This document shows positions 8,605 through 18,237 of a stretch of 64,000 nt of DNA, one piece after another; the stretch's first letter is position 1, and every line of letters starts with the position of its first letter. Made by a program: the position numbers and the translations under genes. Under the pieces are notes generated by a model. That model saw nothing but the letters and a program-made list of their open reading frames with translations, made no database searches and had not been told where the DNA came from. This DNA is from Acidisoma sp. L85 (GTDB taxonomy: Bacteria; Pseudomonadota; Alphaproteobacteria; Acetobacterales; Acetobacteraceae), in assembly GCF_009765865.1 (NCBI RefSeq), contig NZ_LMUQ01000061.1, positions 128,597 to 192,596 of the forward strand, in the 5' to 3' direction.

Positions 8605-9804
8605 ATGACGAGCCCCCGGCGGATGCCGAACCTAGGACCCGCAGGACCGCGCCGCATCCCGCTCGCGCCCAAGCGCCGAATCGTCGCCCGCCGCCGTCCG
8701 CTCGAATGGTCGCTCGCCGTCTCGCTGTGCCTGCACGCTGCGATACTGCTCTATTTCATCATCAATATCCCGCTGAAGCCGCCGCCTGAGGCGACGCCTT
8801 CGCCCGCCGTCGATGTCGTCTTCGAGGGCGGCGAGAAGAAAAGCAGCGCGCCGAAAGGCGTGCGCGGTCCCGCGCAGCGGGCGCGCGAAGCGGCGCCACA
8901 GGGCGCCGTGCCCCGTCCACCCTCTCGAGTAGCGGAACAAGCCGCGCCGGCGCCCGAGCCGCTCCCGCAACCGCCCCCGCCAGCACCTCCCGCGCCGACT
9001 CTGCCGCAACCGCCTGCCCCGCCACCTCCGGCGCCGACTCCGCCGAAACCCACTCCACCGAAACCGACGCCGCCGACACCCATTCCGGCGCCGAAGCCGC
9101 CAGCAACACCTAAGGCCCCGCCCCTGCCCAAACCGGCGCCCGTTTTGCCTTTGCCGCAGATCAAGCTGCCGCCACCTCCACCGGCTCTGCCGCCAGCTCC
9201 TGTCCCGCCGCCGGCTCCGCCGGTTGAGAGCGAACAGCCCGAGGTCAATCTGGCGCTTCCGCCCGAGCCGCCTTTGCCTGAACTTCCGCCGCCGCCGCCG
9301 CCGCCGCCTCGGCCACCAGCCCCCCCATCGCCCCGGCTTGCGCGCCAGGCGCCCTCACGCCGCAGCACCTTGGGTGGCGGCGTCATGATGAACGGTCTCT
9401 CCTTCAACGGCGGAGGCAGTCTCAGCGGCGGCCGCAGCACGCGCGGGCTGAACCTATCGCTCGACCAATCGGAGGCCCCGGCGAATGGCGCCGATCTCGC
9501 GATTACCGGGGCGATCGGCGCCGACTGGCGCGCCGCCTTCGCGCAATGGGTGGAAGACCATAAATACTATCCGCCAGGCGCGGGCATGCTCGGGCAGGAA
9601 GGGCACGTCGTCGTCCATTTCACGGTCGATCGCACCGGCCATGTGAGCGCCCTGTCCTTTGTCACCACCTCCGGCTACGCGCTGCTCGACCAAGCCTGGC
9701 TCGGACTATTTCGTGGCGCCGACCTGCCGCCCTTCCCGGCGGGCACCAAGGCGGACAGCGTCGCGATCACCGCCTCGATGCATTACGAGATCATCCGCCC
9801 TTAG
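8605..9804 (+). CDS. TonB-like energy transducer, proline-rich, with TonB C-terminal domain
   Basis: Inner-membrane protein with a periplasmic arm, of the kind that passes proton-motive energy from ExbB/ExbD to outer-membrane receptors. It has 399 residues from ATG 8605; a TTG further upstream is less likely. A short basic cytoplasmic tail is followed by one membrane anchor (about residues 33-52, WSLAVSLCLHAAILLYFIIN). A long Pro/Ala linker with PPKPTPPKPTPPTP-like repeats takes up roughly residues 60-260, and a C-terminal TonB domain ends the protein (WRAAFAQWVEDHKYYPP, GHVVVHFTVDRTGHVSAL, ALLDQAWLGLF). The His in the anchor (CLHAAIL) resembles the essential SxxxH of TonB. No exbB, exbD or receptor gene is adjacent. 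The linker DNA is simple-sequence and read alike in other frames, so long antisense frames over it are artefacts. Confidence 0.85.
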   Translation: MTSPRRMPNLGPAGPRRIPLAPKRRIVARRRPLEWSLAVSLCLHAAILLYFIINIPLKPPPEATPSPAVDVVFEGGEKKSSAPKGVRGPAQRAREAAPQGAVPRPPSRVAEQAAPAPEPLPQPPPPAPPAPTLPQPPAPPPPAPTPPKPTPPKPTPPTPIPAPKPPATPKAPPLPKPAPVLPLPQIKLPPPPPALPPAPVPPPAPPVESEQPEVNLALPPEPPLPELPPPPPPPPRPPAPPSPRLARQAPSRRSTLGGGVMMNGLSFNGGGSLSGGRSTRGLNLSLDQSEAPANGADLAITGAIGADWRAAFAQWVEDHKYYPPGAGMLGQEGHVVVHFTVDRTGHVSALSFVTTSGYALLDQAWLGLFRGADLPPFPAGTKADSVAITASMHYEIIRP

Positions 9805-9842
9805 AGAGTGGGCGCCTTCAGTTTGGCCGTGCCCATTCCTCC

Positions 9843-9929
9843 CGTCATGCTCGGCGAAGGCCGGGAATCCACGGCTTGCTTTCTGCGCCAAGGCAAGACG
9901 TGGATGGCACGCCTTCGCGTGCCATGACG
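9843..9929 (+). repeat. Dispersed palindromic repeat, copy 1
   Basis: Starts CGTCATGCTCGGCGAAGGCC and ends GCCTTCGCGTGCCATGACG, with ATCCACG and GTGGAT inside. It lies between the convergent TonB-like gene and the unknown minus-strand gene. One of seven family members in the window. Confidence 0.8.
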
Positions 9930-9987
9930 GATCCTCGGTCGCGGTTGAGTATCAGATTAAGCATCCCTCGCGCCCCAACGCGCCGCG

Positions 9988-10509
9988 TCAATGCATCGTC
10001 GCGGCTTGGCGGGGGTTAGACGCCGCGTCGGTCGCGAGCACCTCAAGGCGCATAGAGGTCTCCGGCGCAAGCAGTCTCTGATCCGCCCAGACAAGGACCT
10101 GAGCCAGTACCGACGCCGCGCATTGCGCCGCCATCGCCGCCTCGTCGCGCAGGATCGAGCGCAGCAGGATCATCGACTCCAGTGACCGCGCCTGCTGTTG
10201 GAGGGCAACCACATGCAGCAGCCGCTTCTCGTCGGCAGACACCGAGCGGTCGCACAGACAGCGAATCGCGATCGGGCGATAGGCCCCCGCCGGCGTTGCC
10301 AGCGCCATCATCATCGCGCCGAGCGGCGCCACCGCCTCGCGGCATCCCAGCATCTCCAGCACAGCACCCGTCTCTGGCGAATCGGGCAAACCACGGCGGC
10401 GCGCCGCAAGCCAGGCCCGCATCGCCAGCAGCAAAGCGGTCTCCACGGGGGGCAGATGGTGCTGATCATGATGAGCCACGAGTGACGCTCCGATGCAATT
10501 GCGAGGCAT
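9988..10509 (-). CDS. Unknown protein, last gene of the pdh-lipA-ratA cluster
   Basis: A 173-residue protein that I do not recognise. Its start is taken as ATG 10509; the frame continues upstream only to a TTG at 10548. It is predicted soluble and mostly helical, rich in Ala, Leu and Arg. Visible stretches are LPPVETALLLAMRAWLAARR, a middle segment with CLCDRSVSADEKRLLHVVALQQ and a long amphipathic part EAAMAAQCAASVLAQVLVWA. No signal peptide or clear catalytic motif is seen. It lies 77 bases downstream of the RatA-like gene on the same strand and probably belongs to that transcript. Its start codon sits exactly in the loop of a perfect 10-bp inverted repeat (10495-10519), so translation or transcription may be controlled there. 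Confidence 0.7.
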   Translation of the reverse strand: MPRNCIGASLVAHHDQHHLPPVETALLLAMRAWLAARRRGLPDSPETGAVLEMLGCREAVAPLGAMMMALATPAGAYRPIAIRCLCDRSVSADEKRLLHVVALQQQARSLESMILLRSILRDEAAMAAQCAASVLAQVLVWADQRLLAPETSMRLEVLATDAASNPRQAATMH

Positions 10510-10519
10510 TCGCAATTGC
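10495..10519 (-). promoter_or_regulatory. Perfect 10-bp inverted repeat surrounding a start codon
   Basis: Arms GCAATTGCGA (10495-10504) and TCGCAATTGC (10510-10519) flank a 5-base spacer. On the minus strand the spacer contains the ATG of the unknown gene at 9988-10509. It could be a dimeric repressor operator or an RNA hairpin that presents the start codon in its loop. Confidence 0.45.
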
Positions 10520-10586
10520 AATCTACGGAAACGGCTGAGATTGCACAACCGCCCGCCGGTTCTGACGTCAGAACTGATGTGGCAAG

Positions 10587-11060
10587 TCAGCCTTTCGCGG
10601 GAACCGGCACCACGCTCATCGTGGCGGCTGGCGGGCCATAGACATCCCGCGCGCGCTTGAGAAAGGCATAGACCATCCGGCGCACCGCCTCGGTGAAGAC
10701 AGCGCCGATGGCCATTTGCAACACCCTGCTGCGGAATTCGAAATCAACGAAGAAGTCGATCAGGCAGCCGCGCGGATCCTCGGAAAACTTCCAGCGATTG
10801 TTGAGGTAACGGAATGGGCCGTTCTCGTAGCGCACGGTGATATGCCCTGGCCGGTCCAGGGTCACGCGGCTGGTGAAGCTCTCGCGGAACGGGCCGAAAC
10901 CGATGGTGAGGTCGGCGACAAGTTCCGCATCGGTGTGGCTGCGGATGCGGGCGCCGACGCACCAGGGCAGGAACTCGGGGTACCGCGCGACATCCGCGAC
11001 CAGGTCGAACATCTGGTCCGGCCGATAGGGCACATGCTTCTGCTCCGCGTAACGCGGCAT
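10587..11060 (-). CDS. RatA/COQ10-type START-domain protein (ubiquinone-binding or RatA-family)
   Basis: A 157-residue single START-like domain protein (SRPBCC fold). The family covers mitochondrial COQ10, which binds ubiquinone and is needed for its use in respiration, and E. coli RatA, reported to block ribosome subunit joining. The alphaproteobacterial members are usually taken as COQ10-like. Signature parts: YRPDQMFDLVADVARYPEFL PWC at the N-terminus, ELVADLTIGFGPFRESFTSRV in the middle, and DFFVDFEFRSRVLQMAIG followed by FTEAVRRMVYAFLKRA at the end. The start overlaps the lipA stop (TGATG), so it is translationally coupled to lipoyl synthase. No RatB partner is present, so a toxin role is not supported by context. 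Confidence 0.85.
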   Translation of the reverse strand: MPRYAEQKHVPYRPDQMFDLVADVARYPEFLPWCVGARIRSHTDAELVADLTIGFGPFRESFTSRVTLDRPGHITVRYENGPFRYLNNRWKFSEDPRGCLIDFFVDFEFRSRVLQMAIGAVFTEAVRRMVYAFLKRARDVYGPPAATMSVVPVPAKG

Positions 11061-12046
11061 CAGGCGCCCATGGCGGAGAGTGCTGTCAGCCGCTCGGCCC
11101 GCGCCGCCTTCAACGCCGCGAAATCGGCATCGGCGTGGTAGGAGCTGCGGGTCAGCGGCGTGGACGACACCATCAGGAAGCCCTTGGCGCGGGCGAGCGT
11201 CGCGTAGTCGCCAAAGGCGTCGGGCGTCACGAACTCGGTGACGCTGACGTGCTTGGGTGTCGGCTGGAGGTATTGGCCGAGCGTGATGAAATCGACATCG
11301 GCGATGCGCAGATCGTCCATGACCTGACCGATCTCGGCGCGCGCCTCCCCGAAGCCGACCATCAGGCCGGACTTGGTAAAGATCGCGGGGTTCAGCATCT
11401 TCACCTGGTCGAGCAGCCGCAGCGACTGGAAATACCGCGCACCCGGCCGGATTGTCGGATAGAGGCGCGGCACGGTTTCCAGATTGTGGTTGAAGACATC
11501 GGGCGCCGCCTCGGCGACGATCTCCACCGCGCCGGGCTTGCGCAGGAAGTCGGGCGTCAGCACCTCGATCGTAGTACCGGGAGCCGCGGCTCGGATGGCA
11601 CCGATCACCGCCGAGAAATGCCGCGCCCCGCCATCGGCCAGATCGTCCCGGTCGACCGAGGTGATGACCACATGGCGCAGCCCGAGCTTAGCCACCGCAT
11701 CCGCGACACGCACAGGCTCGCCGGCATCCAGCGCATCGGGCATTCCGGTGCGAACATTGCAGAACGAGCAGGCGCGCGTGCAGGTCTCGCCCATGATCAT
11801 CATGGTGGCGTGACGCTGCGACCAGCACTCGCCGATATTCGGGCAGGCGGCTTCCTCGCAAACCGTCACCAGCTTATTGGCGCGCATGAGTTCGCGCGTC
11901 TCGTGGTAGGTCGGATGGTTGGGCGCGCGGACACGGATCCAGTCGGGCTTGCGCGCGATGGCATTGTCAGGGCGGTGCGCCTTCTCCGGGTGGCGGAGGG
12001 TCGCGGTGCCGCCTTCGCGGTGGTCGATCAGAATGCGGGTCGCCAT
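11060..12046 (-). CDS. lipA: Lipoyl synthase
   Basis: Radical-SAM enzyme that inserts two sulfurs into octanoyl chains on the lipoyl domains of 2-oxoacid dehydrogenases. It has 328 residues from ATG 12046. Two iron-sulfur sites are visible: the auxiliary cluster motif [12 protein letters not shown] and the radical-SAM motif CTRACSFC, with the downstream conserved [29 protein letters not shown] and a late RSSYHA containing the auxiliary-cluster serine. It sits in the pyruvate dehydrogenase cluster, directly downstream of lpdA (72-base gap), which fits its job of activating the PdhB and PdhC lipoyl domains made by the same cluster. The stop overlaps the start of the RatA-like gene by one base. 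Confidence 0.97.
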   Translation of the reverse strand: MATRILIDHREGGTATLRHPEKAHRPDNAIARKPDWIRVRAPNHPTYHETRELMRANKLVTVCEEAACPNIGECWSQRHATMMIMGETCTRACSFCNVRTGMPDALDAGEPVRVADAVAKLGLRHVVITSVDRDDLADGGARHFSAVIGAIRAAAPGTTIEVLTPDFLRKPGAVEIVAEAAPDVFNHNLETVPRLYPTIRPGARYFQSLRLLDQVKMLNPAIFTKSGLMVGFGEARAEIGQVMDDLRIADVDFITLGQYLQPTPKHVSVTEFVTPDAFGDYATLARAKGFLMVSSTPLTRSSYHADADFAALKAARAERLTALSAMGA

Positions 12047-12118
12047 CAGTCTCCCCACGGAGCGGATCAGTAACTAACAGTCATGCTCGTCGGAACAAAC
12101 CTGACGGGGCGAGCGGGA

Positions 12119-13519
<1,401 letters not shown>

Positions 13520-13671
13520 GGTGGCCACTCCCTATGTTAAACCGGCCGAGGGCCGCCACTTCGTCAGACCCGGCAGAGGCCGAGTGTCGATGTCTTAGCG
13601 CCGGTCGCCCCGCCTCAAGGCCTCACCGCTGGCCCATCACATAGGCGCGACCGGTCCATTCCGGTCATGCT

Positions 13672-14163
13672 TCAGCCACGGGCCAGGGCTTCCAGCGCTT
13701 CGCCTTCCAGGCGCTGGCGTGTCCAGCCGGACTTAGGCCGCGCGCCGATGCCGCGATAGAAGCGGAGGGCGTTTTCGTTCCAATCCAGCACGTCCCAATC
13801 CATGCGGGTGCAGCCTTGCTCGACGGCTCGCGCGGCGAGGAAGCGAAAAATCATGCGCGCTACGCCCTGGCCCCGGCGTGCAGGCTCGACGAAAAGGTCT
13901 TCGAGATAGAGGCCGTGGTGTCCGTGAAAGGTGCTGAAGTTGTAGAACCAGAGGGCGAAGCCGACCGCAACGCCATGGGATTCGGCGATAAGCGCCTCGG
14001 CCCGTGGCGGCGAACCGAACAGCGACTGCGAGAAATCCGCTTCCGTTGCGGTCACCTCATGCGCCAGACGCTCGAACTCCGCCAAGGCACGGACGAAGCG
14101 AAGGATCGTCGCCTCGTCCCCAGGACGAGCCAATCGGAGCGTTACGGCGCCCGGCGTGTCCAC
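13672..14163 (-). CDS. GNAT family N-acetyltransferase (diamine/thialysine acetyltransferase-like)
   Basis: Small acetyl-CoA-dependent acetyltransferase, 163 residues from a GTG at 14163, placed 10 bases after the pdhC stop. It resembles the spermidine/thialysine acetyltransferase group: LRLARPGDEATILRFVRALA at the N-terminus, GFALWFYNFSTFHG HHGLYLEDLFV, the acetyl-CoA loop ARRGQGVARMIF and the C-terminal WNENALRFYRGIGA. Its position between pdhC and lpdA in an otherwise purely pyruvate dehydrogenase/lipoate cluster is notable, since the cluster produces its cosubstrate acetyl-CoA. A functional link is only inference. The substrate cannot be named from sequence. Confidence 0.85.
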   Translation of the reverse strand: MDTPGAVTLRLARPGDEATILRFVRALAEFERLAHEVTATEADFSQSLFGSPPRAEALIAESHGVAVGFALWFYNFSTFHGHHGLYLEDLFVEPARRGQGVARMIFRFLAARAVEQGCTRMDWDVLDWNENALRFYRGIGARPKSGWTRQRLEGEALEALARG

Positions 14164-14173
14164 GGCCCCCCGC

Positions 14174-15514
14174 CTAGAGCATGAGGTTCAGCGGCTCTTC
14201 CAGAATCGCCTTGAACGCCTGCAACCATTCGGCCCCGAGCGCGCCATCGACCACGCGGTGATCGACGCTGAGCGTGGCGCTCATCACGGTGGCTATGGCC
14301 AAAGCGCCATTCTTCACCACCGGCCGCTGCTCGCCCGCACCGACAGCCAGGATCGCAGCCTGTGGCGGGTTGATGATGGCCTGGAAGTCCTTCACCCCGA
14401 ACATGCCGAGATTGGAGACTGAGAAACCGCCGCCCTGGAACTCCTCCGGCTTGAGCTTGCCGGCCCGTGCCCGCAGGCCGAGGTCCTTCATCTCGTTGCT
14501 GATCGTCGCCAGACCCTTCTGATCGGCGCGGCGGATGATCGGCGTGATCAGCCCATCTGGAATAGCGACTGCGACCGAGATATCAACGTCGTCGTAGAAA
14601 GCGACGCCTTCTTCGAGGAAGCTGGCATTGACCTTCGGCACGCGGCGCAGCGCGAGCGCCGAGGCTTTGATGACCATATCATTGACCGACAGCTTGAACG
14701 CCCCGCCGCCATCCTTAGCGGAGCGGGCGTTCAGCTCGCCGCGCAGCTTCAACAGCGCATCGAGCTCGATATCCATCGTCAGGTAGAAATGCGGGACGGT
14801 CTGCTTGCTCTCGGTGAGGCGCTTGGCGATGACCCGGCGCATCGAGGTATGCGGCACGAGCTGGTGCGGCGCGGTGATCGAGGCGGCCTTTGGCGCCGCG
14901 GCAGCGGGTGCCTTCGCGGCGGCTGGCGCTGCTGCGGCAGGTGCCTCCGCCTTCGGCGCGGCTGCTGGCTGGCTTTGCGCCGCCTCTACATCGGCGCGGA
15001 CAATCCGTCCGTTTGGCCCGCTACCGGTAACGCCCGAAAGATCGACGCCGTGTTCCTTAGCGATGCGTTTTGCCAGAGGCGAGGCGATGATGCGGCTACC
15101 CCCCGCGCCGTTCGGCTGAGACTGTGCAGCCGGTTGCGCCGCCACCTGAGCGGGAGCCGCTTGAGCCGGGGCCGGCTGCGTGGGAGCGGTCTGTGCGGCA
15201 GGCGCGACTGTGGTCGGCGCGGACTTCGGCGCGCCGGTTGCTGGTGCCGCGACATCATCCGGCACCGCCTCACCCTCGGCCACCAGGATCGCGATCGGGG
15301 CGTTGACCTTCACCCCCTCCGTGCCGTCGGCGACCAGGATCTTGCCGAGTACGCCCTCATCGACCGCCTCGACCTCCATGGTCGCCTTGTCGGTCTCGAT
15401 TTCTGCGATGATGTCGCCGGCCTTCACCGTCTCGCCGGTCTTCTTGAGCCATCGGGCGAGCGTGCCCTCCGTCATGGTCGGCGAGAGAGCGGGCATCAGG
15501 ATGTTGGTCGCCAT
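14174..15514 (-). CDS. pdhC: Pyruvate dehydrogenase E2, dihydrolipoamide acetyltransferase
   Basis: Core subunit that moves the acetyl group from lipoamide to CoA. It has 446 residues in the usual order: one lipoyl domain (residues about 1-78, with the lipoylated Lys in [15 protein letters not shown]), an Ala/Pro linker, the peripheral-subunit-binding domain (ASPLAKRIAKEHGVDL, GSGPNGRIVRADVE), a second Ala/Pro/Lys linker and the catalytic domain. The active-site motif is DHRVVDGALGAEWL near the C-terminus. It follows pdhB by 12 bases, so co-transcription is near certain. Only one lipoyl domain is present here; the second is carried by PdhB. Confidence 0.97.
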   Translation of the reverse strand: MATNILMPALSPTMTEGTLARWLKKTGETVKAGDIIAEIETDKATMEVEAVDEGVLGKILVADGTEGVKVNAPIAILVAEGEAVPDDVAAPATGAPKSAPTTVAPAAQTAPTQPAPAQAAPAQVAAQPAAQSQPNGAGGSRIIASPLAKRIAKEHGVDLSGVTGSGPNGRIVRADVEAAQSQPAAAPKAEAPAAAAPAAAKAPAAAAPKAASITAPHQLVPHTSMRRVIAKRLTESKQTVPHFYLTMDIELDALLKLRGELNARSAKDGGGAFKLSVNDMVIKASALALRRVPKVNASFLEEGVAFYDDVDISVAVAIPDGLITPIIRRADQKGLATISNEMKDLGLRARAGKLKPEEFQGGGFSVSNLGMFGVKDFQAIINPPQAAILAVGAGEQRPVVKNGALAIATVMSATLSVDHRVVDGALGAEWLQAFKAILEEPLNLML

Positions 15515-15526
15515 CGGCGTGCTCCC

Positions 15527-16882
15527 TCAAACTATCTTGCGAACGGCGTCGACGACCCAATCGGGCTGCGGCAAGGCCAGTTTTTCGAGATTGGCAGCAT
15601 AGGGCAGCGGCACATCGAGGCCATGCACGCGAACCGGCGGAGCATCCAGCCAGTCGAAGCAATGCTCGATGATCTGCATCGCGATCTCGGCGCCGATGCC
15701 GGCGAAGGGCCAGCCCTCCTCAACCGAAACCAGACGGCTGGTCTTCTTCACGCTCTCGACGATGGTCGCGGTATCGAGTGGGCGGAGCGAGCGGAGGTTG
15801 ATGACCTCGGCGCTGATCCCCTGTTCGGCGAGCTTCTCGGCAGCCTGAAGCGCCACGCCCACCATGATGCTGAAGGCAACGATGGTGACGTGCTCGCCGA
15901 CCCGCTCGACCTTGGCCTTGCCGATCGGCAGCACGAAGTCCCGCGAGGTCGGGCAAGGGAAGCTCTGGCCGTAGAGCATCTCGTTTTCGAGCACGATGAC
16001 CGGGTTCGGATCGCGGATGGCGGCCCGCAACAGCCCCATGGCATCGGCCGATGACCAGGGCGCAACGACCTTGAGGCCGGGGCAATGGGCGTACCAGGAC
16101 GCATAGCACTGGCTATGCTGGGCGCCCACGCGCGAGGCGGCGCCATTGGGGCCACGGAAGACGATCGGCGCGCCCATCTGACCGCCGGACATGTAAAGCG
16201 TCTTGGCGGCCGAGTTGATGATCTGGTCGATCGCCTGCATGGCGAAGTTGAAGGTCATGAACTCGACAATGGGCTTAAGGCCGGTCATCGCGGCGCCGAC
16301 GGCCATGCCGGTGAAACCGTGCTCGGTGATCGGCGTGTCGATGACCCGGCGCGGCCCGAATTCCTCGAGCAGGCCCTGGCTGATCTTATAGGCGCCCTGG
16401 TACTGGGCGACTTCCTCGCCCATGAGAAAGACATTCTCGTCGGCGCGCATCTCATATGCCATGGCGTCGCGCAGCGCCTCGCGCACGGTCATGGAGGTGG
16501 TGGCACCCCAATCCTTCTCGGGCTCCGACTTGGCAAGCGCCGGGCCTGGCGCGGCGGCGGCAGGTGCCGGAGCGGCAGGCGCTGGCGCCTTGGCTTCCGC
16601 CGGTTCCGCCTTGGCCGGCGCTGGAGCCGAGACGGCACCCGGCTCGCCGCCGATTTCGGCGATCGGCGTGTTCACCGCGACACCCTCAGTGCCTTCCTCG
16701 ACCAGGATCGAGGAGAGCTTGCCCTCATCGACGGCCTCGACCTCCATGGTCGCCTTGTCGGTCTCGATCTCGGCGATGACGTCGCCGGCGCGGATTTCCT
16801 CGCCCACCTTCTTGAGCCAGCGGGCGAGCTTGCCTTCTGTCATGGTGGGGGAAAGCGCCGGCATCAGGATCTGCGTCGCCAT
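15527..16882 (-). CDS. pdhB: Pyruvate dehydrogenase E1 beta with N-terminal lipoyl domain
   Basis: Beta subunit of the thiamine-diphosphate-dependent E1 (decarboxylation of pyruvate and reductive acetylation of lipoamide). It has 451 residues. The first 80 or so form a complete lipoyl domain ([32 protein letters not shown]), joined by an Ala/Pro/Glu linker to a standard E1 beta ([73 protein letters not shown]). A lipoyl domain on E1 beta is typical of Alphaproteobacteria. PdhB and PdhC lipoyl domains are very similar over the first 30 residues, which suggests domain copying. It is preceded by pdhA with 5 bases between. Confidence 0.97.
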   Translation of the reverse strand: MATQILMPALSPTMTEGKLARWLKKVGEEIRAGDVIAEIETDKATMEVEAVDEGKLSSILVEEGTEGVAVNTPIAEIGGEPGAVSAPAPAKAEPAEAKAPAPAAPAPAAAAPGPALAKSEPEKDWGATTSMTVREALRDAMAYEMRADENVFLMGEEVAQYQGAYKISQGLLEEFGPRRVIDTPITEHGFTGMAVGAAMTGLKPIVEFMTFNFAMQAIDQIINSAAKTLYMSGGQMGAPIVFRGPNGAASRVGAQHSQCYASWYAHCPGLKVVAPWSSADAMGLLRAAIRDPNPVIVLENEMLYGQSFPCPTSRDFVLPIGKAKVERVGEHVTIVAFSIMVGVALQAAEKLAEQGISAEVINLRSLRPLDTATIVESVKKTSRLVSVEEGWPFAGIGAEIAMQIIEHCFDWLDAPPVRVHGLDVPLPYAANLEKLALPQPDWVVDAVRKIV

Positions 16883-16887
16883 CAGAG

Positions 16888-17898
16888 TCAGGCCTCCACC
16901 AGGATGTCGGTCCAGAGTTCGCTGGCATCCGGCTCCGGACTGGACTGCGCGAAATCAGCGGCGTCCTGAACCACGGCCTTAACCTCGTCGTCGATCTGCT
17001 TGATATCGGCCTCATCCACACCCTGCTCGGTCAGCAGCGCATGGACGGATTCAATGCAGTCGCGCTCACTACGCATCTTCTGCACCTCTTCCCGCGTGCG
17101 ATATTTCGCCGGGTCGGACATCGAGTGGCCGCGATAGCGATAGGTCTTCATCTCGAGGAGGAACGGCCCCTTCCCCGCGCGGCAATGCGCGATGGCCTGG
17201 GTTGCCGCCTCCTTCACCGCGATGACGCTCATGCCATCGACCTGCAGGCCGGGGATGCCGAAAGCCTGGCCGTTCTTGGAGAGGTCCTTGGAAGCCGAGG
17301 CCCGCTCGACGCTGGTGCCCATGCCGTAGCGGTTGTTCTCGATCACGAAAACCACCGGCAGCTTCATGAGCGCCGCGAGGTTGAAGCTTTCGTAGACTTG
17401 GCCCTGGTTGGAGGCGCCCTCGCCGAAATAGGTCACGGACACATTGTCGTTGCCGCGATACCAATTGGCGAAACCGAGGCCGGTGCCGATGCTGACCTGG
17501 GCGCCGACGATGCCGTGGCCGCCGTAGAAGCCCTTGGCTTTGCTGAACATATGCATCGAGCCGCCCTTGCCGCGGGAATAGCCCGTGGCGCGGCCCGTGA
17601 GTTCCGCCATCACGCCGCGCGCTTCCATGCCGGTCGCCAGCATGTGGCCGTGATCGCGATAGCTGGTGACTACCTCATCGCCTGGTTTCAACGCGGCCTG
17701 GATGCCCACCACTACGGCCTCCTGGCCGATATAGAGGTGGCAGAAGCCGCCGATCAGACCCATGCCATAGAGCTGGCCGGCCTTTTCCTCGAACCGGCGG
17801 ATAAGGAGCATATCGTGATATGCCCGGAGCAGATCGTCCTTGCCCATCGATGTTTCCCGAATTTTGGTGCGTCGCTTGGGATCGGCTGCAAGTGGCAT
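16888..17898 (-). CDS. pdhA: Pyruvate dehydrogenase E1 alpha
   Basis: Alpha subunit of pyruvate dehydrogenase E1, carrying the thiamine diphosphate and magnesium site. It has 336 residues from ATG 17898, which has GGAG 7 bases upstream. A second good start at ATG 17847 (GGGAAA upstream) would give 319. Motifs: [52 protein letters not shown], the TPP motif around [15 protein letters not shown] through [13 protein letters not shown], and [15 protein letters not shown] with the loop histidine. First gene of the pdhABC-GNAT-lpdA-lipA run. The region upstream holds a palindrome (18031-18051) that could be an operator. Confidence 0.95.
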   Translation of the reverse strand: MPLAADPKRRTKIRETSMGKDDLLRAYHDMLLIRRFEEKAGQLYGMGLIGGFCHLYIGQEAVVVGIQAALKPGDEVVTSYRDHGHMLATGMEARGVMAELTGRATGYSRGKGGSMHMFSKAKGFYGGHGIVGAQVSIGTGLGFANWYRGNDNVSVTYFGEGASNQGQVYESFNLAALMKLPVVFVIENNRYGMGTSVERASASKDLSKNGQAFGIPGLQVDGMSVIAVKEAATQAIAHCRAGKGPFLLEMKTYRYRGHSMSDPAKYRTREEVQKMRSERDCIESVHALLTEQGVDEADIKQIDDEVKAVVQDAADFAQSSPEPDASELWTDILVEA

Positions 17899-18237
17899 CC
17901 CATTCTCCGTGCTGGCCCGACCGTGCCAGAGGCTGGCGGCGGCGGCGGTCTCTCGAAGCGATAGCTATGTACCGCGAGCGGCACGGCCTGCAAGACCCCT
18001 AACCCCTTATGCTGCAACGCAATAATAGCAGTTAACCGAATACTGGTTAACACGCTTGGAATGCAATCCTTGGCTGTGGCTCGGTCGCTGGGAACCCCTC
18101 GAAACCGGTCCTGCGGCGGCAGGCGACACGGTCGCCGCAATCCACGTCGAAAACGCAAGTGTAACGGAATTTTTATCTTGCGGCGCTAGTTCCTGAGCGG
18201 GCGGCAGCCCAGCCGCAAGCGCAGGTAAATCAATTCG
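17899..18237. other. Divergent promoter region between pdhA and the subtilase/Hint gene
   Basis: No gene is supported in these 339 bases. It must contain the pdh promoter (minus) and the promoter of the plus-strand gene. An AT-richer core around 18020-18060 includes the palindrome listed separately; a second AT-rich patch lies near 18160-18180. Confidence 0.5.
18031..18051. promoter_or_regulatory. Operator-like palindrome upstream of pdhA
   Basis: Perfect 7-bp arms GTTAACC (18031-18037) and GGTTAAC (18045-18051) with a 7-base spacer give a 21-base dyad, the size of a dimeric helix-turn-helix repressor site. It lies about 130 bases upstream of pdhA and 190 upstream of the plus-strand gene. 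The regulator is unknown. Confidence 0.45.

Noticed and set aside
8751-9440. Long glycine-rich frame on the minus strand opposite the TonB-like gene
   Set aside because: Mirror image of the proline-rich linker; simple-sequence GC DNA keeps several frames open.
10587-11060. RatA toxin of a toxin-antitoxin pair
   Set aside because: No RatB-like partner beside it and the lipA coupling fits a COQ10-like respiratory role better.
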